Source: Haloplanus vescus
GTDB lineage: Archaea; Halobacteriota; Halobacteria; Halobacteriales; Haloferacaceae
Assembly (NCBI RefSeq): GCF_900107665.1
Contig: NZ_FNQT01000001.1
Location: 722,398 to 786,397, forward strand
DNA length: 64,000 bases
Direction of reading: 5' to 3'
Positions 26,514 through 34,682 of the stretch are shown piece after piece (position 1 is the first letter of the stretch; every line of letters starts with the position of its first letter). The notes beneath the pieces are model-generated. The model was not told where the DNA came from, did not search any database, and worked only from the letters and a program-made list of their open reading frames with translations. Made by a program: the position numbers and the translations under genes.

Positions 26514-27556
26514 TAGCCGCGAGAGATAAGGTATTCGGCGATGTCTTCGAGCAGGTTACGCGCCTCGTTGTCCGGGAGGACTTCGAGGTCGGCCTTGCTC
26601 TGTTCGACGAGCGACCGCGCTTTCTCGCGGGCGTACTCGATACTCCCCGCCTCGTTCAGCGTCTCGACGGCCGCCTCAACGGCGTCGTCGGTGAGGGTCT
26701 CGGCCGTCTCGGCGTCGACCAGATTGTCGACATCGACGCCCTGCTGGCGGGCGTGGAGCGTTATCAGCGTCTCCTTGTTCTCGACGAGGTCGGACCCGCG
26801 CTGCTTGCCGAGTTGCTCCGAGGGCACCGTCAGGTCGAGCACGTCGTCCTGAATCTGGAACGCCGACCCGGCGGCGATGCCGTAGTTGTAGAGGGCGTCG
26901 ACCGCCTCGTCGTCGGCGCCGAGTAACACGGCGGGCGTCGCCGCCGCGTCGCCATACAGCACGGCCGTCTTCGATTCGACCATCTCGAGGTACTCCTCGG
27001 GGAGGACTTCGGTCCGGTGTTCGAACTCGACGTCCATCGCCTGCCCCTCGCAGATGCGGGTGCAGGTATCCGCGAGCATCCGCATCGCTTCGAGACCGTT
27101 CGCGGGCGCGGCGCCCGTCTCGGCCATGATTTCGAACGCCGTCGAGTAGAGCGTGTCGCCGGCGAGGATGGCGGTATCCACGTCGTAGGCCTTGTGGACG
27201 GCGGGCACGCCGCGACGGAGGGCGTCGTCGTCCATGATGTCGTCGTGGATGAGGGTAAACGACTGGATGACTTCGAGGCTCACGGCCCCGGCCATCACGT
27301 CCACGGTTTCGCCGTCGAGTGCGGGGAACTGGCGGTAGTCGACGGAGAGCGGCGGCACGTCCGCGAGGGCTTCGGCGGCGAGCAGGGAGACGGTGGGGCG
27401 AAGTCGCTTGCCCCCCGCCTTCAGCAGGTAGCGCGAGGCCTCCCAGAGCCGCTCTGGCTCCGTCAGCGGGAGGTCCTCGTCGATGGCTGCGTTGACCTGT
27501 TCGCGACGCTCGCGGACCGCCGCGAGCACCCGCTCTTCCGTCGATTCGGTCGTCAT
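26510..27556 (-). CDS. idsA: geranylgeranyl diphosphate synthase (polyprenyl synthetase)
   Basis: A 348-residue trans-isoprenyl diphosphate synthase that builds C15/C20 chains from isopentenyl diphosphate for archaeal ether lipids. The first aspartate-rich motif [15 protein letters not shown] is at about residues 103-117; the second is [10 protein letters not shown] at about 235. The GGKRLRP substrate-binding segment is at 48-54. Its ATG overlaps the TGA of RNase J by four bases (27553-27556), so the two genes form a coupled operon. Its stop codon overlaps that of the convergent YdjM-type gene. Whether it makes C15 or C20 products cannot be read with certainty. Confidence 0.95.
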   Translation of the reverse strand: MTTESTEERVLAAVRERREQVNAAIDEDLPLTEPERLWEASRYLLKAGGKRLRPTVSLLAAEALADVPPLSVDYRQFPALDGETVDVMAGAVSLEVIQSFTLIHDDIMDDDALRRGVPAVHKAYDVDTAILAGDTLYSTAFEIMAETGAAPANGLEAMRMLADTCTRICEGQAMDVEFEHRTEVLPEEYLEMVESKTAVLYGDAAATPAVLLGADDEAVDALYNYGIAAGSAFQIQDDVLDLTVPSEQLGKQRGSDLVENKETLITLHARQQGVDVDNLVDAETAETLTDDAVEAAVETLNEAGSIEYAREKARSLVEQSKADLEVLPDNEARNLLEDIAEYLISRGY

Positions 27557-28905
27557 TCCACCAGCTGGATCATGTTGCCGTTGCGCGTGATATGCAGGTC
27601 CCGACCCACCGCGTACCCCTCGCTCTCGGCCAGGTCGACGTAGGGGGAGAACCCTTCGAGACTCTGGTGAGCGGGGATGACGTGCTGGGGCTGGAGCGCC
27701 TGCAGCATCTCATAGTGGCCCTCCTGACGGAGGTGACCGGAGACGTGGATATCGTCGTAGATGCGGGCGCCCTGCATGCGGAGGAGGCGCTCGGACTGGT
27801 AGCGCTGTCCCTCGTTGGTCGGCTCGGGGATGACGCGTGCCGAGAAGATGACCTTGTCGCCGTCCTCCAGTTCGTACGGCGTCTCGCCGCGGCCCATTCG
27901 GGTGAGCATCGCTCGCGGCTCGCCCTGGTGGCCTGTGACGATGGGCAGGTAGTTCTCCTTGCCCTCCTTCATGATTCGCTTGAAGGTGCGGTCGACGGAC
28001 TTGCGGTGGCCGTACATCCCCAGGTCGTCGGGGAAGTCGACGAAGTCGAGTCGCTCTGCGGTGCCGGAGTACTTCTCCATCGAGCGCCCGAGGAGGACTG
28101 GCTGGCGCCCGATGTCCTTCGCGAACTCGACGAGACTGGTCACGCGAGCGATGTGCGAACTGAACGTGGTAGCGACGATGCCGCCGTCGTAGTCCTCGAT
28201 GGAGTACATCACGTCGCGGAGGTGCTTGCGCGCGACGGACTCGCTGGGGGTGCGGCCCTTCCGGCCCGCGTTGGTACAGTCCTCGATGTACGCGAGGACG
28301 CCCTCGCCTTCACGACCGATTTCGCGGAAGCGCTCCATGTCGATGGGGTCGCCGACGACCGGCGTGTGGTCCATCCGCTTGTCGAGGCCGTAGACGACGG
28401 CCCCTTCCGGCGTGTGGAGGACGGGGTTGATGGCGTCGATAATCGAGTGCGTCACGTTGACGAACTCGAGGTCGACTTTCCCGGAGTCGCCGATGGACAT
28501 CGTCTCGCCCGCGTCCATCTTGACCAGGTCGTTGTTCACGTTGAACTTGTTCTCGCCTTCCACCTGCTGTTTGACCAGTTCGATGGTGAACGGCGTCGCG
28601 ACGATGGGTGCGTCGTAGCGGTGGGCCAGTTTCGAGATGGCGCCGATGTGGTCGAGGTGGCCGTGCGTGGGGACGATGGCCTTCACGTCGCCCTCGAGGT
28701 CACTCATCACCCGGTCGTCGGGGATGGCGCCCATGTCTATCAGGTCGAGACTGTGCATCTGTTCGGTTTCGACGTTGTCGTGGATCAGCACCTGCGACAG
28801 GTTCAGACCCATGTCGAAGACGACGACGTCGTCACCGGCGCGGACAGCAGTCATCTGCCGTCCAACTTCTTCGTAGCCGCCGATTGTTGCGATTTCTACT
28901 TCCAT
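27553..28905 (-). CDS. rnj: archaeal ribonuclease J (beta-CASP exonuclease)
   Basis: A 450-residue metallo-beta-lactamase/beta-CASP RNase that degrades RNA 5' to 3'. The zinc-binding motif is THGHLDH (residues 80-86). Later metal and CASP ligands appear in [30 protein letters not shown] and [16 protein letters not shown]. The length fits archaeal RNase J. The ATG at 28905 has GGTGA at a proper Shine-Dalgarno distance; an in-frame upstream start at 28956 would add residues unlike the family. The leader of about 145 bases contains two palindromes. A TTTTTATTACC element near 29074-29084 (reverse strand) is the likely promoter. The downstream gene is GGPP synthase, a pairing seen in many archaea. 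Confidence 0.95.
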   Translation of the reverse strand: MEVEIATIGGYEEVGRQMTAVRAGDDVVVFDMGLNLSQVLIHDNVETEQMHSLDLIDMGAIPDDRVMSDLEGDVKAIVPTHGHLDHIGAISKLAHRYDAPIVATPFTIELVKQQVEGENKFNVNNDLVKMDAGETMSIGDSGKVDLEFVNVTHSIIDAINPVLHTPEGAVVYGLDKRMDHTPVVGDPIDMERFREIGREGEGVLAYIEDCTNAGRKGRTPSESVARKHLRDVMYSIEDYDGGIVATTFSSHIARVTSLVEFAKDIGRQPVLLGRSMEKYSGTAERLDFVDFPDDLGMYGHRKSVDRTFKRIMKEGKENYLPIVTGHQGEPRAMLTRMGRGETPYELEDGDKVIFSARVIPEPTNEGQRYQSERLLRMQGARIYDDIHVSGHLRQEGHYEMLQALQPQHVIPAHQSLEGFSPYVDLAESEGYAVGRDLHITRNGNMIQLVE

Positions 28906-28925
28906 GATTTCACCGAGCATTGAAA

Positions 28926-28941
28926 TGCCACAACTGTGGCA
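28926..28941 (-). promoter_or_regulatory. palindrome TGCCACA-N2-TGTGGCA in the RNase J leader
   Basis: A perfect 7-bp inverted repeat with a 2-base centre, 21 bases upstream of the RNase J start and just upstream of its GGTGA ribosome-binding site. A second inverted repeat with the same half-site lies at 29018-29035. It may be a protein operator or an RNA element. Confidence 0.5.
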
Positions 28942-29017
28942 GGGGTGCTCACGCAAATCCCGCTAAGGGGGCCACCGGCCCCGGCGTCTTGCAGCACGTC
29001 GGTCGCTGGTCCCCGCC

Positions 29018-29035
29018 ATGTGGCCGCTGCCACAT
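29018..29035 (-). promoter_or_regulatory. second palindrome ATGTGGC-N4-GCCACAT in the RNase J leader
   Basis: A perfect 7-bp inverted repeat with a 4-base loop, lying about 40-55 bases downstream of the likely TATA element, so probably inside the 5' leader. Its arms are complementary to those of the repeat at 28926-28941, so the two could also pair with each other in alternative folds. Confidence 0.5.
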
Positions 29036-29103
29036 TTGCCCGCGGGTCTCTGGTATGCGGGACTACACGCCGGGGTAATAAAAAGCACGTGGGTCGGCGT
29101 CGG

Positions 29104-29646
29104 CTACGGCGCCGGCGCCTCGTCGACCCACTCGAAGGCGACGCCCGCCCGCGCCGCCGTGCGTTCGTCGCGCTCCGTGTCGCCGACGAACAGCGCCGTA
29201 GACGGGTCGGCACCGAGGCGGTCGATGGCCGTCAGCAGGGGTTCGGGGTCGGGTTTGTGCGTCGCGACCGAATCGCGGCCCACTACGGTGTCGACGTGGT
29301 CCAGCAGGTCGTGGCGGTCGAGTGCCACCCGACAGGCCGAGGACGCGTTGAGCGAGCAGACGCCGACCGGAACCTCCCAGTCGGCGACGCGGTCGGCGTG
29401 TGAGAGCCGGATGGACCGCTCGGCACCCCGACGCTCGTGGTCGGCGAGAATCCCCTCCAGGTCGTCGGCCAACCCGTGTTCGGGGGCGCGCTCGAACAGC
29501 GACCAGAGGTCCGCGCCCGCGACGTCGACGCCCGCCGCGTCGAAGGCGTCGACGGCGTCGGCCGCGGCGGCGTTCCAGTTGACCGCGAGGCGGACGAGCG
29601 TCCCGTCGAGGTCGTAGACGACGGCGCCGTAGTCGCTGGTGTTCAC
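29104..29646 (-). CDS. HAD-superfamily phosphatase (phosphoglycolate phosphatase-like)
   Basis: A 180-residue soluble HAD hydrolase. Motif I is VVYDLDGTLVRL at the N-terminus with the nucleophile Asp. Motif III is the HKPDPEPL region. Motif IV is ALFVGDTERDERTA. A small helical cap lies between I and II, and motif II is the VGVCSLN region. The GTG at 29646 begins MNTSDYGAVVYDLDG; the long upstream extension of the frame is an artefact of reading antisense to cysE. Likely acts on a small phosphorylated metabolite. It is separated from RNase J by about 200 bases holding the RNase J promoter, and is divergent from cysE. Confidence 0.88.
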   Translation of the reverse strand: MNTSDYGAVVYDLDGTLVRLAVNWNAAAADAVDAFDAAGVDVAGADLWSLFERAPEHGLADDLEGILADHERRGAERSIRLSHADRVADWEVPVGVCSLNASSACRVALDRHDLLDHVDTVVGRDSVATHKPDPEPLLTAIDRLGADPSTALFVGDTERDERTAARAGVAFEWVDEAPAP

Positions 29647-29744
29647 ACGTATCGTGTAGCGACGCCGAGCAATGAGCCTTCGGACAATCGGCCGTCTCGA
29701 CCGCCGACAGAACGCTTTTGTTTCCGTGTAAGGTACGTTTGAAT

Positions 29745-29942
29745 ATGCTGACGACCGTCGGCACTTCAGGCGACCGGATAGCACTCGAGCGCCCGCCGTC
29801 GCGCACGAGGTGCTGTCGTCCGTGTCTCGGCACGCCGACGGCGTCGTCCGCGCACTTCTCGGCCCACGTGGCAACGCGTCCGTCGGTCGCCCCCGTATCG
29901 GGCGACCGTGGGCGGTCCCTGGCTCATGTTCGAGCGCAGTAG
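29745..29942 (+). other. putative Cys-containing upstream ORF of cysE (leader peptide candidate)
   Basis: A 65-codon frame whose ATG lies about 26 bases after a T-rich element (CTTTTGTTT, 29715-29723), the spacing of a leaderless start. It has three cysteine codons within five (TGC TGT CGT CCG TGT, 29811-29825). It reads through the hairpin at 29884-29908 and stops at 29942, overlapping the cysE start. The peptide is Arg-rich and not acidic, so it is unlikely to be a stable haloarchaeal protein; a regulatory reading frame is more plausible. Weakly supported. Confidence 0.3.
29884..29908 (+). promoter_or_regulatory. hairpin upstream of cysE
   Basis: CGGTCGCCC (29884-29892) and GGGCGACCG (29900-29908) form a perfect 9-bp stem with a 7-base loop, ending 17 bases before the cysE ATG. 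No good Shine-Dalgarno lies between, which makes a role in translational control possible. Confidence 0.5.
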
Positions 29943-30573
29943 ACGCCTGCTCGGGGCGGCCCGCGAACGCGTCCGCGAGGACCTCGACGCCATCCGCGAA
30001 CGCGACCCCGCCGCCGGGAGCCTCCTCGTCCTCCTCACCTGTTACCCCGGCCTGCACGCGCTCTGGGCCTACCGGGTCGCACACCTCCTTTGGGAGCGCG
30101 ACAATCACACGACTGCGCGCCTCCTCTCGCAGTTCGCGCGCTTCGTGACTGGCGTCGAAATCCACCCCGCGGCCGATATCGGACGACGCTGCGTCATCGA
30201 CCACGGCACCGGCGTCGTCGTCGGCTCGACCGCCGAAATCGGCGACGACGTGCTCCTCTACCACGGCGTCACGCTCGGCAACCGCCGCCCGGTCGAAGGC
30301 AAGCGACACCCGACCGTCGGCGACGACGTCTTGCTCGGCGCCAACGCCACCGTCCTCGGACCCATCGAAATCGGCGACGGCGCGACCGTCGGCGGTGCCG
30401 CCGTCGTCGTCCAACCCGTCGAGGCGGGCACGACTGTCGTCGGCAACCCCGCCAAGCCGGTCGACCGAGTGCCGGAACTGAACGACACCCAAGAGGCGGC
30501 CGAGGGCGCGCAACTCGACCGCATCGTCTGCGACGGTGGAGACCACCCCGACGACACGCCGACCGACGACTGA
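29926..30573 (+). CDS. cysE: serine O-acetyltransferase
   Basis: Makes O-acetylserine from serine and acetyl-CoA, the committed step to cysteine. The 215 residues have the SAT N-terminal helical part ([37 protein letters not shown]) and a left-handed beta helix of hexapeptide repeats ([39 protein letters not shown] in parts, [14 protein letters not shown]). The catalytic His/Asp pair lies in VIDHGTG and the conserved [18 protein letters not shown] segment is present. The acidic tail ([10 protein letters not shown]) is haloarchaeal. GTG at 29908 is an alternative start. The leader is about 180 bases, carries a hairpin and overlaps a Cys-containing ORF. Confidence 0.93.
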   Translation: MFERSRRLLGAARERVREDLDAIRERDPAAGSLLVLLTCYPGLHALWAYRVAHLLWERDNHTTARLLSQFARFVTGVEIHPAADIGRRCVIDHGTGVVVGSTAEIGDDVLLYHGVTLGNRRPVEGKRHPTVGDDVLLGANATVLGPIEIGDGATVGGAAVVVQPVEAGTTVVGNPAKPVDRVPELNDTQEAAEGAQLDRIVCDGGDHPDDTPTDD

Positions 30574-30621
30574 GCCACACCCGCCACGAGCATTTTACCA
30601 TCCGCTGACATACACCAGTCC

Positions 30622-31833
30622 ATGAGACTGGTCCCCGAAGTGATGTGTATCGCCCTCGTCCTGTCGCTCGTCGTCGCGACCGGCGGCGTCGGCGCACAGT
30701 CGGCCGACCGCGTCACCGTCACGGTCACGGTTCACGACCAAGCGGGCAACCCCGTCTCCGACGCGCGCCTCGACGTGACGTGGGACGGCGGGTCGACGAC
30801 GGCCACGACGGCGGCGAACGGCAAGGCGTTCGTCGACGTGCCCGAGGGCGCTCGCGCGACGGTCCAAGTGACCCACTCGCGGTACGTCCGCGACGGCGGC
30901 TACGTCATCACCGACGCGTCGGAACGCGACGTCGAGGTCCGCGTGTATCGGAAGAGTTCGGTCCAGCTCGAAGTCAGAGACGACGACGGCCCGGTCGCCG
31001 ACGCGTCGGTACTCGTCGAGCGCGGTGGGCTCGACGTGGCGACGGGAACGACCGATTCGGACGGCGTGTTCGAGTCGGGCACGCTCCAAGCGGGCAACTA
31101 CCAGATAACCGTCAGCAAGCCCGGCTACTACACGCGCCAGAAGCCCCTCGAAATCGACGGCGACATCACGAACCGAGTGGCGCTCACCCGCGGGTCGACG
31201 AGCGTGAATGTGACCGTCACCGACCCGTACTTCGATTCGCCACGTCCCGTCAACAGGGCGACGGTCGAACTCGGCGACGCGACCGGACAGACCAACCGGA
31301 GCGGCGCGGTCAGTCTCGACCAGCCAGTCAACACGCAACCGACGCTTCGCGTGACGAAATCCGGCTACAGGACCGTCACGCGGGAGGCGTCCGTCGGGGC
31401 GGAGAGGAGTAACGTGTCTGTCGGCCTCTCGCGCAACCGGACGATAACGCTCGAATCGGCCAACGAGCGCATCGTCGCGGGCGAGCGAGTCGTCCTCACG
31501 GCGACGAACGCGTACGGCGACCCGGTTCCCGCCGCCACCGTCACGCTCGACGGCGAACGCGTCGGCACCACCGACGGCGAGGGCGAGGTGGCCGTCCGCG
31601 TCGCGGACCCCGGCACGCACACCCTCTCCGTGGCCGACGACGGCGTCCAGTCCAACGAGGTGACGGTCGAGGCTATCAGCGCCGACACCGACACGCCGGA
31701 CGCGACGCCCACCGCGACGACGACGGCACCCGGTGAAACGACCACGACGGAGTCCGGGCCGGGCTTCTCGGCGCTCGTCGCTCTCGTCTCCACTCTCGCC
31801 GGCGTCGCCGCGGTCCGAGTCGTGCGCCGCTAG
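30622..31833 (+). CDS. secreted surface protein with Ig-like/CarbopepD-type repeats and PGF-CTERM anchor
   Basis: A 403-residue exported protein. A signal peptide (ALVLSLVVATGGVGAQS) precedes three or four beta-sandwich repeats of the carboxypeptidase-regulatory type, each opening with a pattern such as VTVHDQAGNPVSDARLDV, VRDDDGPVADASVLVE, VTDPYFDSPRPVNRATVEL and TNAYGDPVPAATVTLDGE. A Thr/Pro-rich stalk (about 355-380) leads to the sorting signal ESGPGFSALVALVSTLAG and RVVRR. That is a PGF-CTERM tail, processed by archaeosortase A and linked to lipid. Function is probably structural or adhesive. A GCATTTTACC element lies about 27 bases upstream. Its stop overlaps that of the convergent AlaX gene in CTAG. 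Confidence 0.88.
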   Translation: MRLVPEVMCIALVLSLVVATGGVGAQSADRVTVTVTVHDQAGNPVSDARLDVTWDGGSTTATTAANGKAFVDVPEGARATVQVTHSRYVRDGGYVITDASERDVEVRVYRKSSVQLEVRDDDGPVADASVLVERGGLDVATGTTDSDGVFESGTLQAGNYQITVSKPGYYTRQKPLEIDGDITNRVALTRGSTSVNVTVTDPYFDSPRPVNRATVELGDATGQTNRSGAVSLDQPVNTQPTLRVTKSGYRTVTREASVGAERSNVSVGLSRNRTITLESANERIVAGERVVLTATNAYGDPVPAATVTLDGERVGTTDGEGEVAVRVADPGTHTLSVADDGVQSNEVTVEAISADTDTPDATPTATTTAPGETTTTESGPGFSALVALVSTLAGVAAVRVVRR

Positions 31834-33014
31834 CGGAGCTCCTCGACGACTGCTTCGGGGTCGGCGTCCAGACCGCCGCCCTGCGCGAACGTCGGCCCGC
31901 CGCCCCCGCCGCCGCCGAAGGCGTCGGTCAAGTCGTCGACCACGTCGCCGGCGTCCACCTCGCCAGTCGTCGCAACCACCACGTACGGAGACGGCCCCTC
32001 GCCGACGGCAGCGATGACGTCGGCGTCGTCGCCGACGCGGTCCTGTGCGGCCTCGCCGACTTCGTTCGGGCCGAACTCCGCGACGGTTCCCACGCGCCAG
32101 CGCCGCCCGTCTCGCTCCGTCGCGGGGAGGGCGTCGAGTCGAGCGGCGAGCACCTCGGACTTGTACGCACGGGCCTCGGCCTCCGCGTCCTCGCGCGCCG
32201 CTTGGAGGTCGGCGACGGCGTCGTCGAGCGCGTCGGGGCTCGCGTCCAGCGCCCGTGCCGCCTCGCGGGTTGCTCGGTTGACGGACGCGCGGTGGTCGAT
32301 GGCCGGCGGTCCGACGGCGAACTCGACGCGCGTCAGTCCCTCGCCGGGGTTCGAGCGCTCCAGCACCTCGACCGGCCCGATTTCCGCGGTGTTCGTGACG
32401 TGCGTGCCACCGCAGGCGGCCACGTCCCAGTCCTCGATGTCGACGAGGCGGACCGTGTCGGCGTCGGCCATCACGCCGTCCTCGGTCTTGGTGTTGAAGG
32501 CCACGTCATCGCGGGCGCGTGCGTCCTCGACGGGCACCCGATCCCACGAGACGGAGCGGGCGTCCCAGACGGCGCGGTTCGTCAGGCGTTCGAGTTCGAC
32601 CAGCGCCTCGTCGTCGATGGGCGTCGAGGTGGCGAAGTCGACGCGGACCTTCTCGGCGTCGATGCCGAAGCCACCGTAACCCAACTCGTCGAACAGGCGT
32701 CGCCCGGCGCCGTAGAGGAGGTGGCTCGCGGTGTGGGCGCGGGTGCAGTACGTTCGGAAGTCGTCGTCGACGACGCCGACGACCGTCTCGCCGGGTTCGA
32801 CCCCGGCGTCCTCGTCGAGATAGTGGACGACGGCGCCGTCTTCGGCCTGCACGTCAGTCACGGGGACGCCGGCGAGCGTTCCGCGGTCGGCGGGTTGGCC
32901 GCCGCTCTCGGCGTAGAAGTACGTCTCGTCGAGGACGAGCGCATCGGTATCGACGCGTTCGACAGTCGCCTCGAACTCCCGGACCTCGGGATTGTCGGGG
33001 GCGAGCGTCTGCAT
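31830..33014 (-). CDS. alanyl-tRNA editing protein AlaX, long form with DHHA1 domain
   Basis: A 394-residue trans-editing hydrolase that removes mis-charged amino acids (usually Ser or Gly) from tRNA-Ala. The AlaRS-like beta domain starts ETYFYAESGGQPADRGTL. The zinc site is HTASH (HxxxH, about 107) with CGGTHV (CxxxH, about 205). A coiled stretch follows and the C-terminus is a DHHA1/C-Ala domain with the glycine run GGGGGGGPTFAQGGG. No catalytic aminoacylation domain is present. The ATG at 33014 (MQTLAPDNPEV) is preferred. The stop shares CTAG with the surface protein gene. aMBF1 is just upstream on the same strand. Confidence 0.92.
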   Translation of the reverse strand: MQTLAPDNPEVREFEATVERVDTDALVLDETYFYAESGGQPADRGTLAGVPVTDVQAEDGAVVHYLDEDAGVEPGETVVGVVDDDFRTYCTRAHTASHLLYGAGRRLFDELGYGGFGIDAEKVRVDFATSTPIDDEALVELERLTNRAVWDARSVSWDRVPVEDARARDDVAFNTKTEDGVMADADTVRLVDIEDWDVAACGGTHVTNTAEIGPVEVLERSNPGEGLTRVEFAVGPPAIDHRASVNRATREAARALDASPDALDDAVADLQAAREDAEAEARAYKSEVLAARLDALPATERDGRRWRVGTVAEFGPNEVGEAAQDRVGDDADVIAAVGEGPSPYVVVATTGEVDAGDVVDDLTDAFGGGGGGGPTFAQGGGLDADPEAVVEELR

Positions 33015-33049
33015 GCCCGCCACTCACGCACCGGTCAGTAAAAGCATCC

Positions 33050-33574
33050 CTACTCGTCGACGAGGTCGATGCCCAATCGCTCCGCGGCGGCGCGCACGAG
33101 CGACCCACCCACGCCCGCGCGGGTGGCTCGGCCCTGTTCGAGGGCGAGGACGTCGTCCTCGTCGGCGTCGAGTTCCGCGGCGAGTTCCTCGACGGTTAGA
33201 CCGGCGTCCTGTCGCGCGGCCTCGACGCGGTCACCGTAGTCCGAGACGAGGTATGGGAGGCGGTCCTCCTCGTAGTCGGTCCCCTCCTCTTCCCAGTGTT
33301 TCGTGTTCGCGCTGGCGGCGTCCATGACGCGGGCCGTGTTCTGGGCGGCGCGCTTCTTGCGATTCGGTTCGTCCGCGTCGGTCCGCGAGGTGTCGTCGTC
33401 GCTGCCGCCTCGGTCCCGGCCGCTGGAGTCGCCGTGGGGCGCACACTCCGAGCAGACGAGGAGGTCCGCGCCCGCGACGTTGGCCTCTTGAAGATTCGAG
33501 GTTTCGCGCCCGCAGAGTTCGCAGGCGTCGCCGTCGCCGCCGCCACCACCCGACCCCGTCGAGTATTTGGTCAT
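33050..33574 (-). CDS. mbf1: archaeal multiprotein bridging factor aMBF1
   Basis: A 174-residue protein with an N-terminal zinc ribbon (CELCGRETSN near residue 18 and VCSECAPH near 40), a charged disordered linker (about 50-95) and a C-terminal Cro-type helix-turn-helix (DYGDRVEAARQDAGLTVEE, ELDADEDDVLALEQG). This order is diagnostic of archaeal MBF1, a factor tied to TBP/ribosome function. A TTAAAATAGC element 26 bases upstream suggests a leaderless transcript. The same bases can serve as TATA for the divergent gene at 33664. AlaX follows downstream after 35 bases. Confidence 0.93.
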   Translation of the reverse strand: MTKYSTGSGGGGGDGDACELCGRETSNLQEANVAGADLLVCSECAPHGDSSGRDRGGSDDDTSRTDADEPNRKKRAAQNTARVMDAASANTKHWEEEGTDYEEDRLPYLVSDYGDRVEAARQDAGLTVEELAAELDADEDDVLALEQGRATRAGVGGSLVRAAAERLGIDLVDE

Positions 33575-33594
33575 ACCTTCGTGTATCCGGTCGT

Positions 33595-33605
33595 GCTATT
33601 TTAAC
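33595..33605. promoter_or_regulatory. shared bidirectional TATA-like element
   Basis: TATTTTAAC read on the plus strand and GTTAAAATA on the minus strand. Read leftwards it is at the right distance for a leaderless aMBF1 message starting near 33574. Read rightwards it would start the oxidoreductase transcript near 33627, leaving a leader with AAGGAG before the ATG at 33664. Confidence 0.5.
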
Positions 33606-33663
33606 TCCCGGTACGGGCCGCCGCGAGCGGAAGGCATCTCCGTCGCGACGCCGAAGGAGACGC

Positions 33664-34674
33664 ATGCGCGATTCGAACCGAACGTGGCACTTCGCGGCGC
33701 GTCCCGACGGCGAACCGACGATGGACACCTTCGACCTCCGGGAGGGCGACGTGCCCGACCCGCAGTTCGGCCAACTGCTCGTGCGCGTCCGCTATCTCTC
33801 CGTCGACCCCTACATGCGGGGCCGGATGCGAGACAGCGAGTCCTACGCCGAACCGTGGGCCGTCGGCGACCCGTTGCAGGGCGGCGTCGTCGGCGAAGTC
33901 GTCGCCAGCGAGAGCGACGAGTACGAGGCGGGTGACCTCGTCACCGGTCGCGGGACGTGGAGCGACTACACCGTCCTCGACGCCGACGACGCGGCGCCCG
34001 TTGACCCCGACGTGGCCGACCTCCCGGCGTATCTCGGCATCCTCGGCATGCCGGGGCGGACGGCCTACTTCGGCTTGCTCAACGTGGGCGACCCCCGACC
34101 GGGCGACACCGTTGTCGTCTCGGGCGCGGCGGGTGCGGTCGGCTCGACAGTCGGGCAGATAGCCGGACTGAACGGCTGTCGCGTCGTCGGCTTCGCCGGC
34201 AGCGACGAGAAGACCGCGTGGCTCACCGACGACCTGGGCTTCGACGCGGCAATCAACTACAAGACGACCGACGACTACGGGGCCGCCCTCGACGACGCCG
34301 CGCCCGAGGGCATCGACGTCTACTTCGACAACGTCGGCGGCCCGATTACGGACGCGGTGTTCCCGAAGCTGAACGTCGACGCGCGGGTCGCGGTCTGCGG
34401 ACAGATTGCCCACTACAACGACGAGTCGGTGCCGACGGGGCCACGGAAGCTCCCGCAACTCATCGCGCCGCGAGCGAAGGTACAGGGCCTCCTCGTCAGC
34501 GACTACGCGACGCGCTTCGGCGCCGCGAAGGCGCAGCTCGAATCGTGGGTGGCGTCGGGAGACCTACAGCACCGAGAGACGGTGGTCGAGGGACTGGAAC
34601 ACGCCCCCGACGCGTTCCTCGGTCTCTTCTCCGGGGAGAACATCGGCAAGCAGGTCGTTCGCGTCTCCGAGTAA
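33664..34674 (+). CDS. NADP-dependent MDR oxidoreductase (prostaglandin/alkenal reductase-like)
   Basis: A 336-residue zinc-free medium-chain dehydrogenase. The start MRDSNRTWHFAARPDGEPT and the motifs VDPYMRGRM, LGMPGRTAYFGLLNVG, VVSGAAGAVGSTVGQIA and YFDNVGGPITDAV are typical of the leukotriene B4 12-hydroxydehydrogenase/2-alkenal reductase group. It should reduce activated C=C bonds in reactive enals, enones or quinones using NADPH. An AAGGAG ribosome-binding site precedes the ATG. The TAA directly abuts the stop of the convergent double-VOC gene, so both ends lie in one palindrome. Confidence 0.92.
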   Translation: MRDSNRTWHFAARPDGEPTMDTFDLREGDVPDPQFGQLLVRVRYLSVDPYMRGRMRDSESYAEPWAVGDPLQGGVVGEVVASESDEYEAGDLVTGRGTWSDYTVLDADDAAPVDPDVADLPAYLGILGMPGRTAYFGLLNVGDPRPGDTVVVSGAAGAVGSTVGQIAGLNGCRVVGFAGSDEKTAWLTDDLGFDAAINYKTTDDYGAALDDAAPEGIDVYFDNVGGPITDAVFPKLNVDARVAVCGQIAHYNDESVPTGPRKLPQLIAPRAKVQGLLVSDYATRFGAAKAQLESWVASGDLQHRETVVEGLEHAPDAFLGLFSGENIGKQVVRVSE

Positions 34675-34682
34675 TTACTCGG
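34667..34682. repeat. 16-bp perfect palindrome across two abutting stop codons
   Basis: CCGAGTAATTACTCGG is its own reverse complement. Its left half ends the oxidoreductase gene (GAG TAA) and its right half ends the double-VOC gene (GAG TAA on the other strand). Both proteins therefore end in Glu and there is no intergenic base. Confidence 0.9.

Noticed and set aside
28906-28956. N-terminal extension of RNase J carrying CHSCG
   Set aside because: It looked like part of a zinc finger, but only one CxxC is present, the residues are outside the family alignment, and a GGTGA site supports the ATG at 28905.
29650-30546. N-terminal 300 residues of a long minus-strand frame ending in the HAD phosphatase
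   Set aside because: They are antisense to cysE and its leader; the HAD fold begins right at the GTG at 29646.
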